The notes beneath the pieces are model-generated. The model had not been told where the DNA came from. It searched no databases and worked only from the letters and a program-made list of their open reading frames with translations. DNA of 64,000 nt, from the NCBI RefSeq assembly GCF_009729095.1, contig NZ_VTGX01000003.1, positions 62,001 through 126,000 of the forward strand, read 5' to 3'. The stretch comes from Mycolicibacterium sp. CBMA 247 (lineage in GTDB: Bacteria; Actinomycetota; Actinomycetes; Mycobacteriales; Mycobacteriaceae). The translations under genes and the position numbers were made by a program. Below, in pieces: positions 34,867-43,840 of this stretch. Each line of letters begins with the position of its first letter. Position 1 is the first letter of the stretch.

Positions 34867-37116
34867 ATGGGACACGAGCCGACAGAAATCGCCGAAGTCG
34901 GTGGGGACGGCCTGCACTTGCACGCCTGCCCGCTGTGTGAGGCCATGTGCGGCTTGGAGATTCGCGTCGAGGACGGCCGGGTTGCGAGTGTTCGGCCGAA
35001 CAAGTCCGACCAGTGGAGTGCGGGCCACATCTGCCCGAAAGGCGCCTCGCTGGCCGCGCTGCACGACGACCCGGACCGGATCCGCCGGCCGATGATCAAG
35101 GTCGACGGCGAGTGGCACGAGGTCGACTGGGATACCGCGTTCCGTCGCTGCACCGAACTGCTCGCGCCCGTCATCGAGAAGTACGGCATCGGCGCGGTCG
35201 CGGCATACACCGGAAATCCGCTGGCGCACTCGTTTTCGCTGTCCCGCTACTCGGCGATCCTGCTCGGCCTGTCCGGCATGCCGATCACCTACTCGCCGGG
35301 CACCATCGACCAGTGGCCGAAAAACCTGTCGTCGCACCTGATGTACGGCAGCTGGTGGGCCTTCCCGACGCCGGACATCCAGCGCACTGACCTGCTGGTG
35401 GTGATGGGTGCCAACCCCGCGGCCTCGCAGGGTTCGCTGCTGGCCGCCCCAGACGTGATGGGCATCATCGCCGGTATCCGTAAGCGCGGCAAGGTGATCG
35501 TCATCGACCCAGTCCGCACCGCCACTGCCGCCAAGGCCGACGAGTGGCTGCCGATCACGCCCGGTACCGACGCTGCGCTGCTGCTCGGGATCATCCATAC
35601 CGTGTTCGACGAAGGGCTGGTCAACCTCGGCGAGTTGGAACGCCACCTCGACGGAGTATCGACCCTGCAGCAGGCGGTGGCCGATTGGTCACCTGAAAGG
35701 GTCTCTGCCGCAACGGGTATCGACGCAGAGCGCATTCGTGGACTGGCCCGCGAGCTGGCCGGTACGCCGCGCGCGGTGGTCTACGGCCGGATCGGCACGT
35801 GCAATCAGGAGTTCGGCAGCCTGGCAAGCTGGCTGGTGGACGTGGTCAACATCGTCACCGGGCATTTCGACACCCCCGGTGGCGCGATGTTCGCCCGGCC
35901 GACGGCATGGACGATCACGAGCCAGCCGATCCCAGGGTTGGAGGACGGGGCGCCGAACTTCGGCCGCTACCGCACCCGGGTCCGCGGGGCCAAAGAGGTG
36001 CTCGGGCAGGTACCGGTGTCCTGCATGCTCGAAGAGATCACCACCTCTGGAGAAGGGCAGCTCAAGGCCCTGATCACGGTGGCCGGCAACCCGGTGCTGT
36101 CCACCCCGGGCGGCGACAAACTCGACGAGGCGCTGCCGCAGCTGGACGCGATGATCTCGGTGGACCTGTGGCTCAACGAGACCACCCGGCACGCCGACGT
36201 CATCCTGCCCGGTGCCTCGGCGCTCGAGCAGCCGCATTCCGCCGACCTGCTGCTGGGCACGGCGATCAACAGCTTCGCCCGGTACTCGCCGCCGGTGTTC
36301 CATCGCGAGGATCCCGACGCACCGGAGGAATGGGAGATCCTGATCCGGCTGACCGGCCTGTGCACCGGTACCCCGGCCGAGGACGTCGACATCGCCGCGC
36401 TCGACGACGGCTGGTTCGACTATCTGTGCTTCACTCAGGGTCTCGACGGCGCCGCGATCCGCAAGCACTACGACCACGGCGGCCCCGAACGGATGCTCGA
36501 CCTGACGCTGCGGACCGCCGCGTTCGGCGACAGGTACGGCGAGAACCCCGGCGGCCTGACCCTGGAGAAGCTCAAGGCCCACCCGGACGGAATCAACTAC
36601 GGCCCGATGGTGCCCCGCGTGCCAGAGGTGCTCGGCACCGCCGACCATAAGATCCGGCTGGCGCCGCAGTATCTGCTCGACGACCTGCCCCGGCTGGCCG
36701 AGCGGCTCGATCGCACCCCCGATGAACTGGTACTGGTCAGCCGGCGGCATCTGCGGTCCAACAACTCCTGGCTGCACAATGTCGGCGCGCTGATGAAGGG
36801 ACGCGACCGGTGCACCCTGCTGATGCACAGGCAGGATGCGGCATCGCGGGGTATCTCGGATGGCGACAACGCGGAAGTGGCGTCGGCCGGCGGAAAGGTC
36901 GTGGTCCCGGTCGAGGTGACCGACGCGATCAAGCCGGGCGTGGTGTCGATGCCGCACGGTTGGGGCCACGGTCAGCCCGGCACGCGGCTCGGCGTCGCGA
37001 ACGCGTCGCCCGGGGTCAACACCAACATCCTGTCGCTGCCCGACTTCATTGACGAGCCGTCCGGAAACGGCGCCCTCAACGGCATCCCGGTCACGGTCCG
37101 CGTGACGGGCGGTTGA
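34867..37116 (+). CDS. Molybdopterin (bis-MGD) oxidoreductase, formate dehydrogenase-like
   Basis: A 749-residue member of the DMSO-reductase/formate-dehydrogenase superfamily. Near the N-terminus a [4Fe-4S] motif is present (CPLCEAMCG, then C-P-K-G about 28 residues later), followed by the molybdopterin domains: GNPLAHSFSLSRYS, the ASQGSLLAAPDVMGII region, DPVRTATAAKADEWLPITPGTDAALLLG, and WLNETTRHADVILPGASALEQ. The C-terminal molydopterin-binding barrel has RLGVANASPGVNTNIL. ATG 34867 has GGAGG 6 bases upstream. No electron-transfer subunit, chaperone (FdhD) or membrane anchor is adjacent. There is no signal peptide, so it is cytoplasmic. The substrate is unknown; the active-site ligand (Ser/Cys/Sec) could not be fixed by eye. 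Confidence 0.88.
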   Translation: MGHEPTEIAEVGGDGLHLHACPLCEAMCGLEIRVEDGRVASVRPNKSDQWSAGHICPKGASLAALHDDPDRIRRPMIKVDGEWHEVDWDTAFRRCTELLAPVIEKYGIGAVAAYTGNPLAHSFSLSRYSAILLGLSGMPITYSPGTIDQWPKNLSSHLMYGSWWAFPTPDIQRTDLLVVMGANPAASQGSLLAAPDVMGIIAGIRKRGKVIVIDPVRTATAAKADEWLPITPGTDAALLLGIIHTVFDEGLVNLGELERHLDGVSTLQQAVADWSPERVSAATGIDAERIRGLARELAGTPRAVVYGRIGTCNQEFGSLASWLVDVVNIVTGHFDTPGGAMFARPTAWTITSQPIPGLEDGAPNFGRYRTRVRGAKEVLGQVPVSCMLEEITTSGEGQLKALITVAGNPVLSTPGGDKLDEALPQLDAMISVDLWLNETTRHADVILPGASALEQPHSADLLLGTAINSFARYSPPVFHREDPDAPEEWEILIRLTGLCTGTPAEDVDIAALDDGWFDYLCFTQGLDGAAIRKHYDHGGPERMLDLTLRTAAFGDRYGENPGGLTLEKLKAHPDGINYGPMVPRVPEVLGTADHKIRLAPQYLLDDLPRLAERLDRTPDELVLVSRRHLRSNNSWLHNVGALMKGRDRCTLLMHRQDAASRGISDGDNAEVASAGGKVVVPVEVTDAIKPGVVSMPHGWGHGQPGTRLGVANASPGVNTNILSLPDFIDEPSGNGALNGIPVTVRVTGG

Positions 37117-37133
37117 CCGTCAGCCCGCCCGTC
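37104..37133 (+). terminator. Hairpin over the oxidoreductase stop codon
   Basis: GACGGGCGG (37104-37112) pairs perfectly with CCGCCCGTC (37125-37133) across a 12-base loop holding the TGA. It lies between convergent genes. No T run follows directly; an AT-rich patch occurs near 37165-37180. Confidence 0.55.
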
Positions 37134-37285
37134 GCGGGCAGGCCACACCCATTTTCGATCATCACGATTTGTAAATTTTTCCACGCTCGCAGGGCGGCGC
37201 AATCAGTTAACCTGCGCCGAGGCCGATTTCGCCGTACTGCGGTGGTGCCAAAGCCCGCCAGGCGCTGGCCGGCTGAGCGACATCG

Positions 37286-38185
37286 TCACTGCTTGAGCAG
37301 CTGGGACAGCTGGACGTAGTCGTTGGCCGAGATCGAGGCCGGCCGTCCAGCGCAAATGCCGCCGTCGATGGCAAGGTCTTGGCCATTGATGAAACTGGAG
37401 GCGTCGCTGGCCAACCAGAGCAAGGCGGCGGCGACGTCGTTGGGCTGGCCAACCCGTTTCATCGGTTGCCACGTCGGCAGGGCGCTGGCGAACATGGCCT
37501 GCAGCGCCGGGGCCGCCTGCTCGGCCTCAGCTGAGTCGATACCAGTGGTTTTGAGCTGGATACCGGTGGGGATGGGGCCAGGGGAGATGCTGTTGACCCG
37601 CACGCCCCGCTCACCCAACTCCACGGCGGCGCAACGCGTCAACTGCAGCACTGCGGCCTTGGCCACCGAGTAGTCCACCGGAGTCCACCCGGCAACGTGT
37701 CCGCCCAGGCTGGCCACATTGACAATGCTGCCGGCGCCTTGAGCGCTCATTGGCCTGGCGGCGTACTTGATCCCGGCGGCCATCCCGAGCACATGCACCC
37801 GCAGGGTGTCAGCGAAGGCGTCCAGGTCGAGTTCCTCGACTGAGCCCAGGGTGCCCGAGGTACCCGCGTTGTTGATCAACACGTCGAGCCGACCGAATCG
37901 CTCCAGCGCATGTTCGATCAGCCCACGCATTTGCGATTCGTCGGCGACGTCGGCCCGGTGGAACGCTACCGACGAGCCGAGCCGGGCAGCCAGGGATTCG
38001 CCGCGATCCACCTGACGCCCGCTGATGAGCACGCAAGCGCCGTGAGCGGCGAAGACCTCGGCCGCCGCGGCGCCAATGCCACCGGTGGCGCCGGTCACGA
38101 CCGCCACCTTGCCGGCCAGCGCGGGTCCGATCTTCGCTTCGGTGAATTGATGGGCGTCTGATGTGCGTAGCGGCTCTGTGAACAT
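37286..38185 (-). CDS. Short-chain dehydrogenase/reductase
   Basis: A 299-residue classical SDR. NAD(P) motif VVTGATGGIGAAAAEVF (about residues 29-45), DVLINNAGTSG (NNAG), and the complete active site SIVNVASLGG with Ser, then VDYSVAKAAVL with Tyr and Lys. A short arm precedes the Rossmann fold (FTEPLRTSDAHQFTEAKIGPALAG). The C-terminal part has the usual SISPGPIPTG and INGQDLAIDGG. ATG 38185 was chosen; TTG at 38221 in frame is possible. It is divergent from the LuxR-type regulator at 38324, whose product may control it. The substrate is unknown. Confidence 0.88.
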   Translation of the reverse strand: MFTEPLRTSDAHQFTEAKIGPALAGKVAVVTGATGGIGAAAAEVFAAHGACVLISGRQVDRGESLAARLGSSVAFHRADVADESQMRGLIEHALERFGRLDVLINNAGTSGTLGSVEELDLDAFADTLRVHVLGMAAGIKYAARPMSAQGAGSIVNVASLGGHVAGWTPVDYSVAKAAVLQLTRCAAVELGERGVRVNSISPGPIPTGIQLKTTGIDSAEAEQAAPALQAMFASALPTWQPMKRVGQPNDVAAALLWLASDASSFINGQDLAIDGGICAGRPASISANDYVQLSQLLKQ

Positions 38186-38323
38186 GTTGACCAGGTTCGC
38201 CCGACGAAGTGAGCGCGGCAATTACCTGCCGGGTAATCCTGTCGAGCCCCCGGGTGCGGACGGCAGCATCGGAGTTTCGTCGTTGCCTGTCCTAACGACC
38301 TGGCTTCGGCTTAATCTCGATGC

Positions 38324-40930
38324 GTGCGACTCGCCTGGCCGCTGACGGGGCGGTTGGAGGAGACTCGGCTGATCGACGCCGCGCTGGCCTCCGCCGCGCT
38401 GTCCGGGATCGTGATCTATGGCGCCGCCGGGGTTGGCAAGAGCCGCATCGCCCGCGAGGCGCTCTCGACGGTTGCCGCCGACGGTCATGAAACCCGTTGG
38501 GCAGTGGGAACATCGGCCGCGCGAGCGCTGCCGTTGGGGACGTTCGCACGGTGGGTGGGAACCTCCGATGCCGACAGTGTCGCGCTGGCCGGCCGGGTCA
38601 TCGATGGCCTGACCGCTGCGTCGAACGGTCAGGCTGTCCTGGTGTGCGTCGATGACGCACACCTGCTCGACGGGCTGTCGGGTTTCGTGTTGCAGCAGAT
38701 CGTGCAGCGTCGCGCGGCCAAGCTGCTGCTGACCGTGCGTACCGGCGCAGCGGTGCCGGCCGAGGTCCTGGCGGCATATGACCGGGGTGTGTTCGAGCGG
38801 TTGGACCTGCAGCCGTTGTCCCGCGACGAATCGGCCCGGCTGCTGACCGCCGCGCTCGGCGGACCACTCGATCCCGATGCGGCACAAAGGTTGTGGCGGC
38901 TGACCCGCGGCAATGTGCTGTACCTGCGCAACATCGTCGAGCAGGAGGTCACCCAGGGTCGGCTCGCCTTCCGGCGAGGCTATTGGCGGTGGACCGGAGA
39001 CCCGGTGATGCCGCCCGGGCTGGTCGAACTGATCGAGGCGCGCATCGGTGCGCTGCCCCCCGCGGTGAGCCAGGTCATCGACGTCCTGGCGGTGGCCGAG
39101 CCGATCCAGCTGGATCCGCTGACCGCGATCACCGATGCCGATTCGGTGGCCGCGGCCGAGACCCGGGGGCTGATCACCATTGATTCCACCGACAGTGAGG
39201 TTCGTGTCGCCCACCCGCTCTATGCCGAGGTGCGGCGCAACCGGGTGCCGGGTTCCCGGCTGCGCCGGCTGCGCGGGCTCGTCGCCTCGGCGCTGGCCGA
39301 CCGCGATGAGTGTGACTCCATGCGGGTTGTGGTGCGGCGCGCGTCGCTGATGCTCGACTCGGATCTGCCGCTCGATCCCGAGTTGCTGACCCGGGCCGCG
39401 CAGGGAGCAGTGTGGCTGTCCGATCTGATGCTGGCCGACCGGTTGGCCAGTGCGGCTATGTCGGCAGGGGCCGGGCCGGAGGCGAACTTCATTCGGGCCC
39501 ATGCTCTGTCGTGGCTCAGTCGTGGTGAAGAAGCGGAGGCGGTGCTCGATGCTATCGAGGGGGGCGACCTCACCGATGACGGACGGGCGCGGCTGTCCTT
39601 CCTTTGGGCCTGTAACCGGCTCTGGGCGCTGGCCGATCCGGTTGGGGCCAAACGCCATATCGACGATGCGGCGACACGCACCCCGGCCGCCGCCCGGACC
39701 GGTATCGATGCGTTCTACGCGGTGTACTGGGCCGCGATGGGCGACCCGGCGCGGGCGTTGGCGGCGTCGGATGGCCTCGACCTGGATGCCCTGCCGGCCA
39801 TCGTAGGGGCGGTGACCGGGTGGGCGGTCACCACGTCGCGCGGTGATGCCGGCCGCGTCGGTGCGGCCGTGACAGCCGCTCAGCATGGGTATCGCATCGC
39901 CGATCGCTTCTTCGACGCGGCGCAAACGCGGTTCGTCATCGCCGATGCGCACATCGGTGCGCTGCTGCTCGCCGGACACATCCGCCAGGCGCGCGAGGAG
40001 GCCGAGCAGCTGGGCCGGCAAGCCGCCGAGTTGTCCGGTGCGGCACAGCTGTTCGGCGCCGCGCTGGCGGGGCGTGCCGCGCTCGGGGCGTGCCAACTCG
40101 ACACCGCGGCCGAACTGCTGGATCCAGTGGTCGAAATGATGCGGGCCGCGGGGGAGAACAACGGGTTCGGCTACCGCTTCTGCCTGCCCCGGGTCACCGC
40201 GCTGGCCATGCGGGGCCTGGCCGACGACGCCAACGTGGCAGAACTCGACGAATGCCGCCATCCCAGCTGGCGCTATCTTGGCTACGAACACGCCCTGGTG
40301 CACGCATGGGTGGCTGCGACGCAAGGTGCGGTATCGCAGGCCGTGGACATCGTCCTCGATGCGGCCGATACCGCCGGGGCCAGTGGGCAACTGGCGGCTG
40401 AAGTGCTGTGCCTGCAGACCGCGGCGCAGTTCGGTGATCATTCCCGCATTCACCGGCTCGACGAGTTGACCGGTCTGGTCGAGGGGCCGCGTGTCGGTGC
40501 TGCCGCCGCACTGTGCCGCGCCCTTGCTCACGACAACGGCGACGGGTTGTCAAAGGCCTCAACCGAATTCGAGGAACTCGGTGATGTGATCGCCGCGGCC
40601 GACGCTGCCGCGCTCGCGGCGGTGGCATATCGCCGTCGGGACATGCGCGGGTCCGCCATGGTGATGGCTGCGCGGGCGAAGGCGCTGGGCGAGGCGTGCG
40701 GTGGTGCGACGACACCGGCCCTGCTCGCCGCCGTCGAACGCCTGCCGTTGACCGACCGGGAACGCGAGATCGCCATGCTGATCGGCGCCGGGCTGTCCAG
40801 CCGGGCGATTGCGGAGCGGCTGCATCTGTCGGTGCGCACTGTGGAGGGGCACATTTACCGCGCGATGGCGAAAACCGGTGTGTCCACCCGCGCCGAGCTG
40901 ATCGCGCTGTTACCGCGGCGGCACCGCTGA
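38324..40930 (+). CDS. LuxR-type large ATP-binding regulator (LAL/MalT-like)
   Basis: An 868-residue regulator with an N-terminal AAA/STAND ATPase and a C-terminal LuxR DNA-binding domain. Walker A YGAAGVGKSRIAREA is near residue 32 and Walker B-like VLVCVDDAHLLDG near 105. A winged-helix and long helical repeat region (ARAHALSWLSRGEEAEAVLDAIE, AQTRFVIADAHIGALLLAG and others, TPR-like) fills residues about 230-790. The HTH at about 800-865 reads LTDREREIAMLIGAGLSSRAIAERL, then HLSVRTVEGHIYRAMAKTGV. GTG 38324 lies 6 bases after TAATCT (38312-38317), so it is leaderless. It probably senses a small ligand and activates nearby or distant genes; the target is unknown, the divergent SDR being the nearest candidate. 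Confidence 0.9.
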   Translation: MRLAWPLTGRLEETRLIDAALASAALSGIVIYGAAGVGKSRIAREALSTVAADGHETRWAVGTSAARALPLGTFARWVGTSDADSVALAGRVIDGLTAASNGQAVLVCVDDAHLLDGLSGFVLQQIVQRRAAKLLLTVRTGAAVPAEVLAAYDRGVFERLDLQPLSRDESARLLTAALGGPLDPDAAQRLWRLTRGNVLYLRNIVEQEVTQGRLAFRRGYWRWTGDPVMPPGLVELIEARIGALPPAVSQVIDVLAVAEPIQLDPLTAITDADSVAAAETRGLITIDSTDSEVRVAHPLYAEVRRNRVPGSRLRRLRGLVASALADRDECDSMRVVVRRASLMLDSDLPLDPELLTRAAQGAVWLSDLMLADRLASAAMSAGAGPEANFIRAHALSWLSRGEEAEAVLDAIEGGDLTDDGRARLSFLWACNRLWALADPVGAKRHIDDAATRTPAAARTGIDAFYAVYWAAMGDPARALAASDGLDLDALPAIVGAVTGWAVTTSRGDAGRVGAAVTAAQHGYRIADRFFDAAQTRFVIADAHIGALLLAGHIRQAREEAEQLGRQAAELSGAAQLFGAALAGRAALGACQLDTAAELLDPVVEMMRAAGENNGFGYRFCLPRVTALAMRGLADDANVAELDECRHPSWRYLGYEHALVHAWVAATQGAVSQAVDIVLDAADTAGASGQLAAEVLCLQTAAQFGDHSRIHRLDELTGLVEGPRVGAAAALCRALAHDNGDGLSKASTEFEELGDVIAAADAAALAAVAYRRRDMRGSAMVMAARAKALGEACGGATTPALLAAVERLPLTDREREIAMLIGAGLSSRAIAERLHLSVRTVEGHIYRAMAKTGVSTRAELIALLPRRHR

Positions 40931-40985
40931 TTCGAGTATCGGGTTACTCGCTCTGGTCCGGCCGATCCGTCGCATCCTGGATCGC

Positions 40986-41198
40986 ATGGCCGACGAGGGC
41001 GAGATGCACGAACTGGCGTTGCGGCTGCTGCCATTGCCGTATTCGCTGGCGTTGCGGCTGCGTGACGCCGGTGTCGCACGCGAGGTGGTGTGCGAATACC
41101 TCAGCGTCGAGGAGTCGGCGCTCGACGGCTTCTACCGGATTGCCGAGGCCAAACTGGCGGCCGCGTTGCCGTCGGCTCCGAAAATCGATCCCGGTTGA
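40986..41198 (+). CDS. Small conserved-looking helical protein (70 residues)
   Basis: A 70-residue protein. It reads EMHELALRLLPLPYSLALRLRDAGV, then AREVVCEYLSVEESALDGFYRIAEAKLAA. The second half has the spacing of a helix-turn-helix (R-D-A-G-V-x-x-E-V-V-x-x-Y-L-x-V), as in sigma-factor region 4, but is too short to be certain. It starts with ATG 40986, 55 bases after the LuxR-type gene on the same strand, and ends 17 bases before a convergent stop. No ribosome site is obvious. It resembles small actinobacterial hypothetical proteins; no function is claimed. Confidence 0.65.
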   Translation: MADEGEMHELALRLLPLPYSLALRLRDAGVAREVVCEYLSVEESALDGFYRIAEAKLAAALPSAPKIDPG

Positions 41199-41215
41199 TC
41201 TGATCTGAGCTGTCG

Positions 41216-42421
41216 CTAGCGCGGTCCGGTGCCGGGATAGTCGGGCAACTCGATGGCGTCCGCAACGGTGAACCACTTGCGTTCGGCGAAGGACCGAAAC
41301 GGCGGCCGCTGCATCCATTTCATCACTTGGGCAGTTATGGCGATGTCGGCCGGAGACTTCGGTAGGTAGCCGTCGACACCGTTGGGCAGCTGTTGACAAC
41401 GCCGGATATAGGGCCGCATGGTCGCTTCGTATCGGGCCAGCGCATCCGGGATCACGGCGGAGTCAAAAGTGTCTGCCGGTCCCAGCTCGCCGGCCAGCAC
41501 GTACGCTCCGACCAGAGCAAGGCTTGTGCCCATTCCAGAAAGCGGGGATGCGCAGTAGCCGGCGTCGCCGACCAAGGTCACCCGGCCCTGCGAGATCGTC
41601 GTCATGTGTATCTGCAGAAACTCGTCGAAATAGAAGTCTTCGGCCTGTGTGGCCGCAGCCAGCAACTCCTGGCATTGCCAGCCGGCACCTGCGAAATGTG
41701 TTGTCAGCAGTTTCAACTGCTCGGCGGGATCGCGCCGGTCATATCCGATCGGGTTGGACCGGAACGCCAGACCGGCGTTGCATCGCGCAGGGTCATGCGA
41801 CGGTCGCATCGACGCGTTCAGACCGGGCTCCTGGTACATCAGGTACCACCCGTCGAGGCCGACGGTGTCGGCTGCGGTGAACCAGGCGTTGTAGCCGCCG
41901 AGTGGGGTGACGAACTGCTCCTCGGGCCCGAACACCAGTCTCCGTACCGCCGAATGCGGTCCGTCGGCGCCGACGATCAGGTCCGCGATCACCCGGGTTC
42001 CATCGCTGAGGGTGGCGCCGGAACTGTCGATCGCGGTGATGCGTGTGCCGAAACGGTATTCGGCAAGTCCCTTGGTGGCGTTGTAGAGCACCTCGACCAG
42101 GTCGCCGCGCAGGATCTCAAGCTTGGACACCACACCGTTGCCACCGAACGCCTCCACCGGCATTTCGGCCCGTCGTCTGCCGTCGCCGTGAAGCCAGGCG
42201 ATACCGCGCTGGGCCAGGGACCGGGTGCGCATCTGGCCCATCAACCCCATTCGGGTGACCACGTCGCGGCCCGCGCCGCGCAGGTCGACCGTCTGGCCCC
42301 CCGGCCGAATCTCCGGCGCTGACTCCACAAGTATTGTGCGATAGCCGTATTCGATGAGCCAGTAGGCGAGTGCGGGGCCGGCGACACCGGCGCCGCTGAT
42401 GAGAACAGTGGGCTGGTCCAT
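41216..42421 (-). CDS. FAD-dependent monooxygenase (PHBH/TetX-like)
   Basis: A 401-residue flavoprotein hydroxylase, complete in contrast to the remnant at 2770-3250. FAD motif 1 is VLISGAGVAGPALAYWL (residues 6-22) followed by the acidic strand end VESAP. The GD-type motifs are VGADGPHSAVRRLVFG and LVGDAGYCASPLSGMGTSLALVGAYVLAGEL. The C-terminal ~60 residues are helical (YIRRCQQLPNGVDGYLPKS). ATG 42421 starts MDQPTVLI. No partner gene shows the substrate; relatives include oxidases of aromatic compounds and antibiotic-inactivating TetX-like enzymes. It is 97 bases downstream of the next minus-strand gene start region and convergent with the 70-residue gene. Confidence 0.9.
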   Translation of the reverse strand: MDQPTVLISGAGVAGPALAYWLIEYGYRTILVESAPEIRPGGQTVDLRGAGRDVVTRMGLMGQMRTRSLAQRGIAWLHGDGRRRAEMPVEAFGGNGVVSKLEILRGDLVEVLYNATKGLAEYRFGTRITAIDSSGATLSDGTRVIADLIVGADGPHSAVRRLVFGPEEQFVTPLGGYNAWFTAADTVGLDGWYLMYQEPGLNASMRPSHDPARCNAGLAFRSNPIGYDRRDPAEQLKLLTTHFAGAGWQCQELLAAATQAEDFYFDEFLQIHMTTISQGRVTLVGDAGYCASPLSGMGTSLALVGAYVLAGELGPADTFDSAVIPDALARYEATMRPYIRRCQQLPNGVDGYLPKSPADIAITAQVMKWMQRPPFRSFAERKWFTVADAIELPDYPGTGPR

Positions 42422-42518
42422 GAACCACAGCGTAGGTGCAGACGCCACGTCGACCCTGCGGTGAGGGCGCGGGATACTCGGGTACTTTCGCGCCCTCACC
42501 GCACAATCGATGGGCCGC

Positions 42519-43721
42519 TCAGAGGTCGAGCGCCTGATACGTGCGTCGGACGAATCTGGGTTGTGCGGTCTGCAGTTTCGCCAGCGACGTGTTGCCGCCG
42601 ATGGCGGCGGCGTCCACCGACATTTCCGGAAGATTCTGGATCAGGTAGATGAGGATCAGGTCCGCCGATGGGTCGGCCTGCCACCAGGTTCCGTACGCGC
42701 CGGGCCAGCTGAACGTACCGAGCCCGCCGGGACCGAACAGCTGCCGCGACTTGGCCGGGTCGGTGACCACCGACAGGTTCAGCCCGAAACCGCGGCCCAC
42801 CCAGAACGGTGCACCGAGGAACTGGTGCTGCTTCTGCTCGGCGGTGAGCCGGTCGGTGCGCATCAACCGCACGGACTCCTCGGAAAGCACCCGCACCCCG
42901 TCGACCATGCCGCCGCTCAACAACATCCGGACGAACTTCAGGTAGTCGTCGGCCGTGGAGAACAATCCGGCACCGCCGGTGCAGAACGGTGGATCGGTGA
43001 TCGGCGGCGGACCCATCACGTCGTGGGTGAGTTTGTTCTCGGCGGTCAGCTTGTACATCGTGGCGGCCCGCCGCCGGCCGGCCGCGTCCACAGAGAACCC
43101 GGTGTCGCCCATGCCGAGCGGCTCGAAGATCCGCTCGGCCAGCACCTGGGCCAACGGCTTGCCCTCGATCCGCGACAGTGCGATACCCAGCACGTCGGTG
43201 GAGTGGCTGTAGGTGAGGCGTTCGCCGGGTTGGTGCGCCAACGGCAGCTTGGCCACATCGGCCAGCCAGCGGTCCTGGTCCTGGCGCAGCGACAGCTTGC
43301 CGTAGGCCGATGCCAGCGGCCCCAGCACCGAGAAGACATAGGCCAACCCGCTGCGGTGGGTCATCAGGTCGTCGAACGTGATGGGCCGCCGCGCGGGCTC
43401 GGTGCGGTCCAGCGGGCCGCGCGCCTCCCTCAGCACGCGCATATCGGCCAGTTCCGGCAACCATTTCGTCACCGGCTCGTTCAGGGCGAGCTTGCCCTCC
43501 TCGGCCAGCGCCATCGCCGCGGCCACGGTGACGGGCTTCGTCATGGAGGCGATCCGGAAGACGGTGTCGCGTTGCATGGGCAGCCGGGCGTCGACGTCGC
43601 GGTGCCCCAAGGCGTTAACCTGGAGTACGTTGCCCGCCTGCCACACCAGCGTGACCGCGCCGGCGAGCAGCCCGGCGTCGATGGCCTCACGGATGGACGA
43701 TTGATTGCCGTCGAGGTTCAC
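42519..43721 (-). CDS. Serine beta-lactamase-like hydrolase/esterase (class C fold)
   Basis: A 400-residue member of the beta-lactamase/EstB/D-aminopeptidase family. The nucleophile motif S-x-x-K is in FRIASMTKPVTVAAAMALAEEG (near residue 57). The Y-x-N/H equivalent is LTYSHSTDVLG, and DLMTHRSGLAY is the usual family element. The third motif region is GTFSWPGAYGTWWQADP. No signal peptide, so a cytoplasmic esterase or peptidase is likelier than an antibiotic-resistance enzyme. The GTG at 43721 was chosen because TAACCT (43729-43734, minus strand) stands 7 bases before it, giving a leaderless mRNA; upstream in-frame codons would extend an arginine-rich, unconserved arm. The substrate is unknown. 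Confidence 0.88.
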   Translation of the reverse strand: MNLDGNQSSIREAIDAGLLAGAVTLVWQAGNVLQVNALGHRDVDARLPMQRDTVFRIASMTKPVTVAAAMALAEEGKLALNEPVTKWLPELADMRVLREARGPLDRTEPARRPITFDDLMTHRSGLAYVFSVLGPLASAYGKLSLRQDQDRWLADVAKLPLAHQPGERLTYSHSTDVLGIALSRIEGKPLAQVLAERIFEPLGMGDTGFSVDAAGRRRAATMYKLTAENKLTHDVMGPPPITDPPFCTGGAGLFSTADDYLKFVRMLLSGGMVDGVRVLSEESVRLMRTDRLTAEQKQHQFLGAPFWVGRGFGLNLSVVTDPAKSRQLFGPGGLGTFSWPGAYGTWWQADPSADLILIYLIQNLPEMSVDAAAIGGNTSLAKLQTAQPRFVRRTYQALDL

Positions 43722-43840
43722 CCGCGCCAGGTTAGCGGCTCGGCGGTCCACACCTCGTGGCGTGGCGCGCATTCCCGACAAGAATCGCCGTGAGTTGGGC
43801 GATACTTCCCTGGTGAACAGCATGGCGTGAGAAGAGGTAG

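Noticed and set aside
38222..40531. 769-codon minus-strand frame opposite the LuxR-type regulator
   Set aside because: Same shadow effect; the plus strand carries Walker motifs and a clear LuxR HTH.
42519..43721. Antibiotic-resistance beta-lactamase
   Set aside because: The SxxK and Y-S-H motifs show the fold, but the absence of a signal peptide and the family pattern fit esterases/peptidases better.
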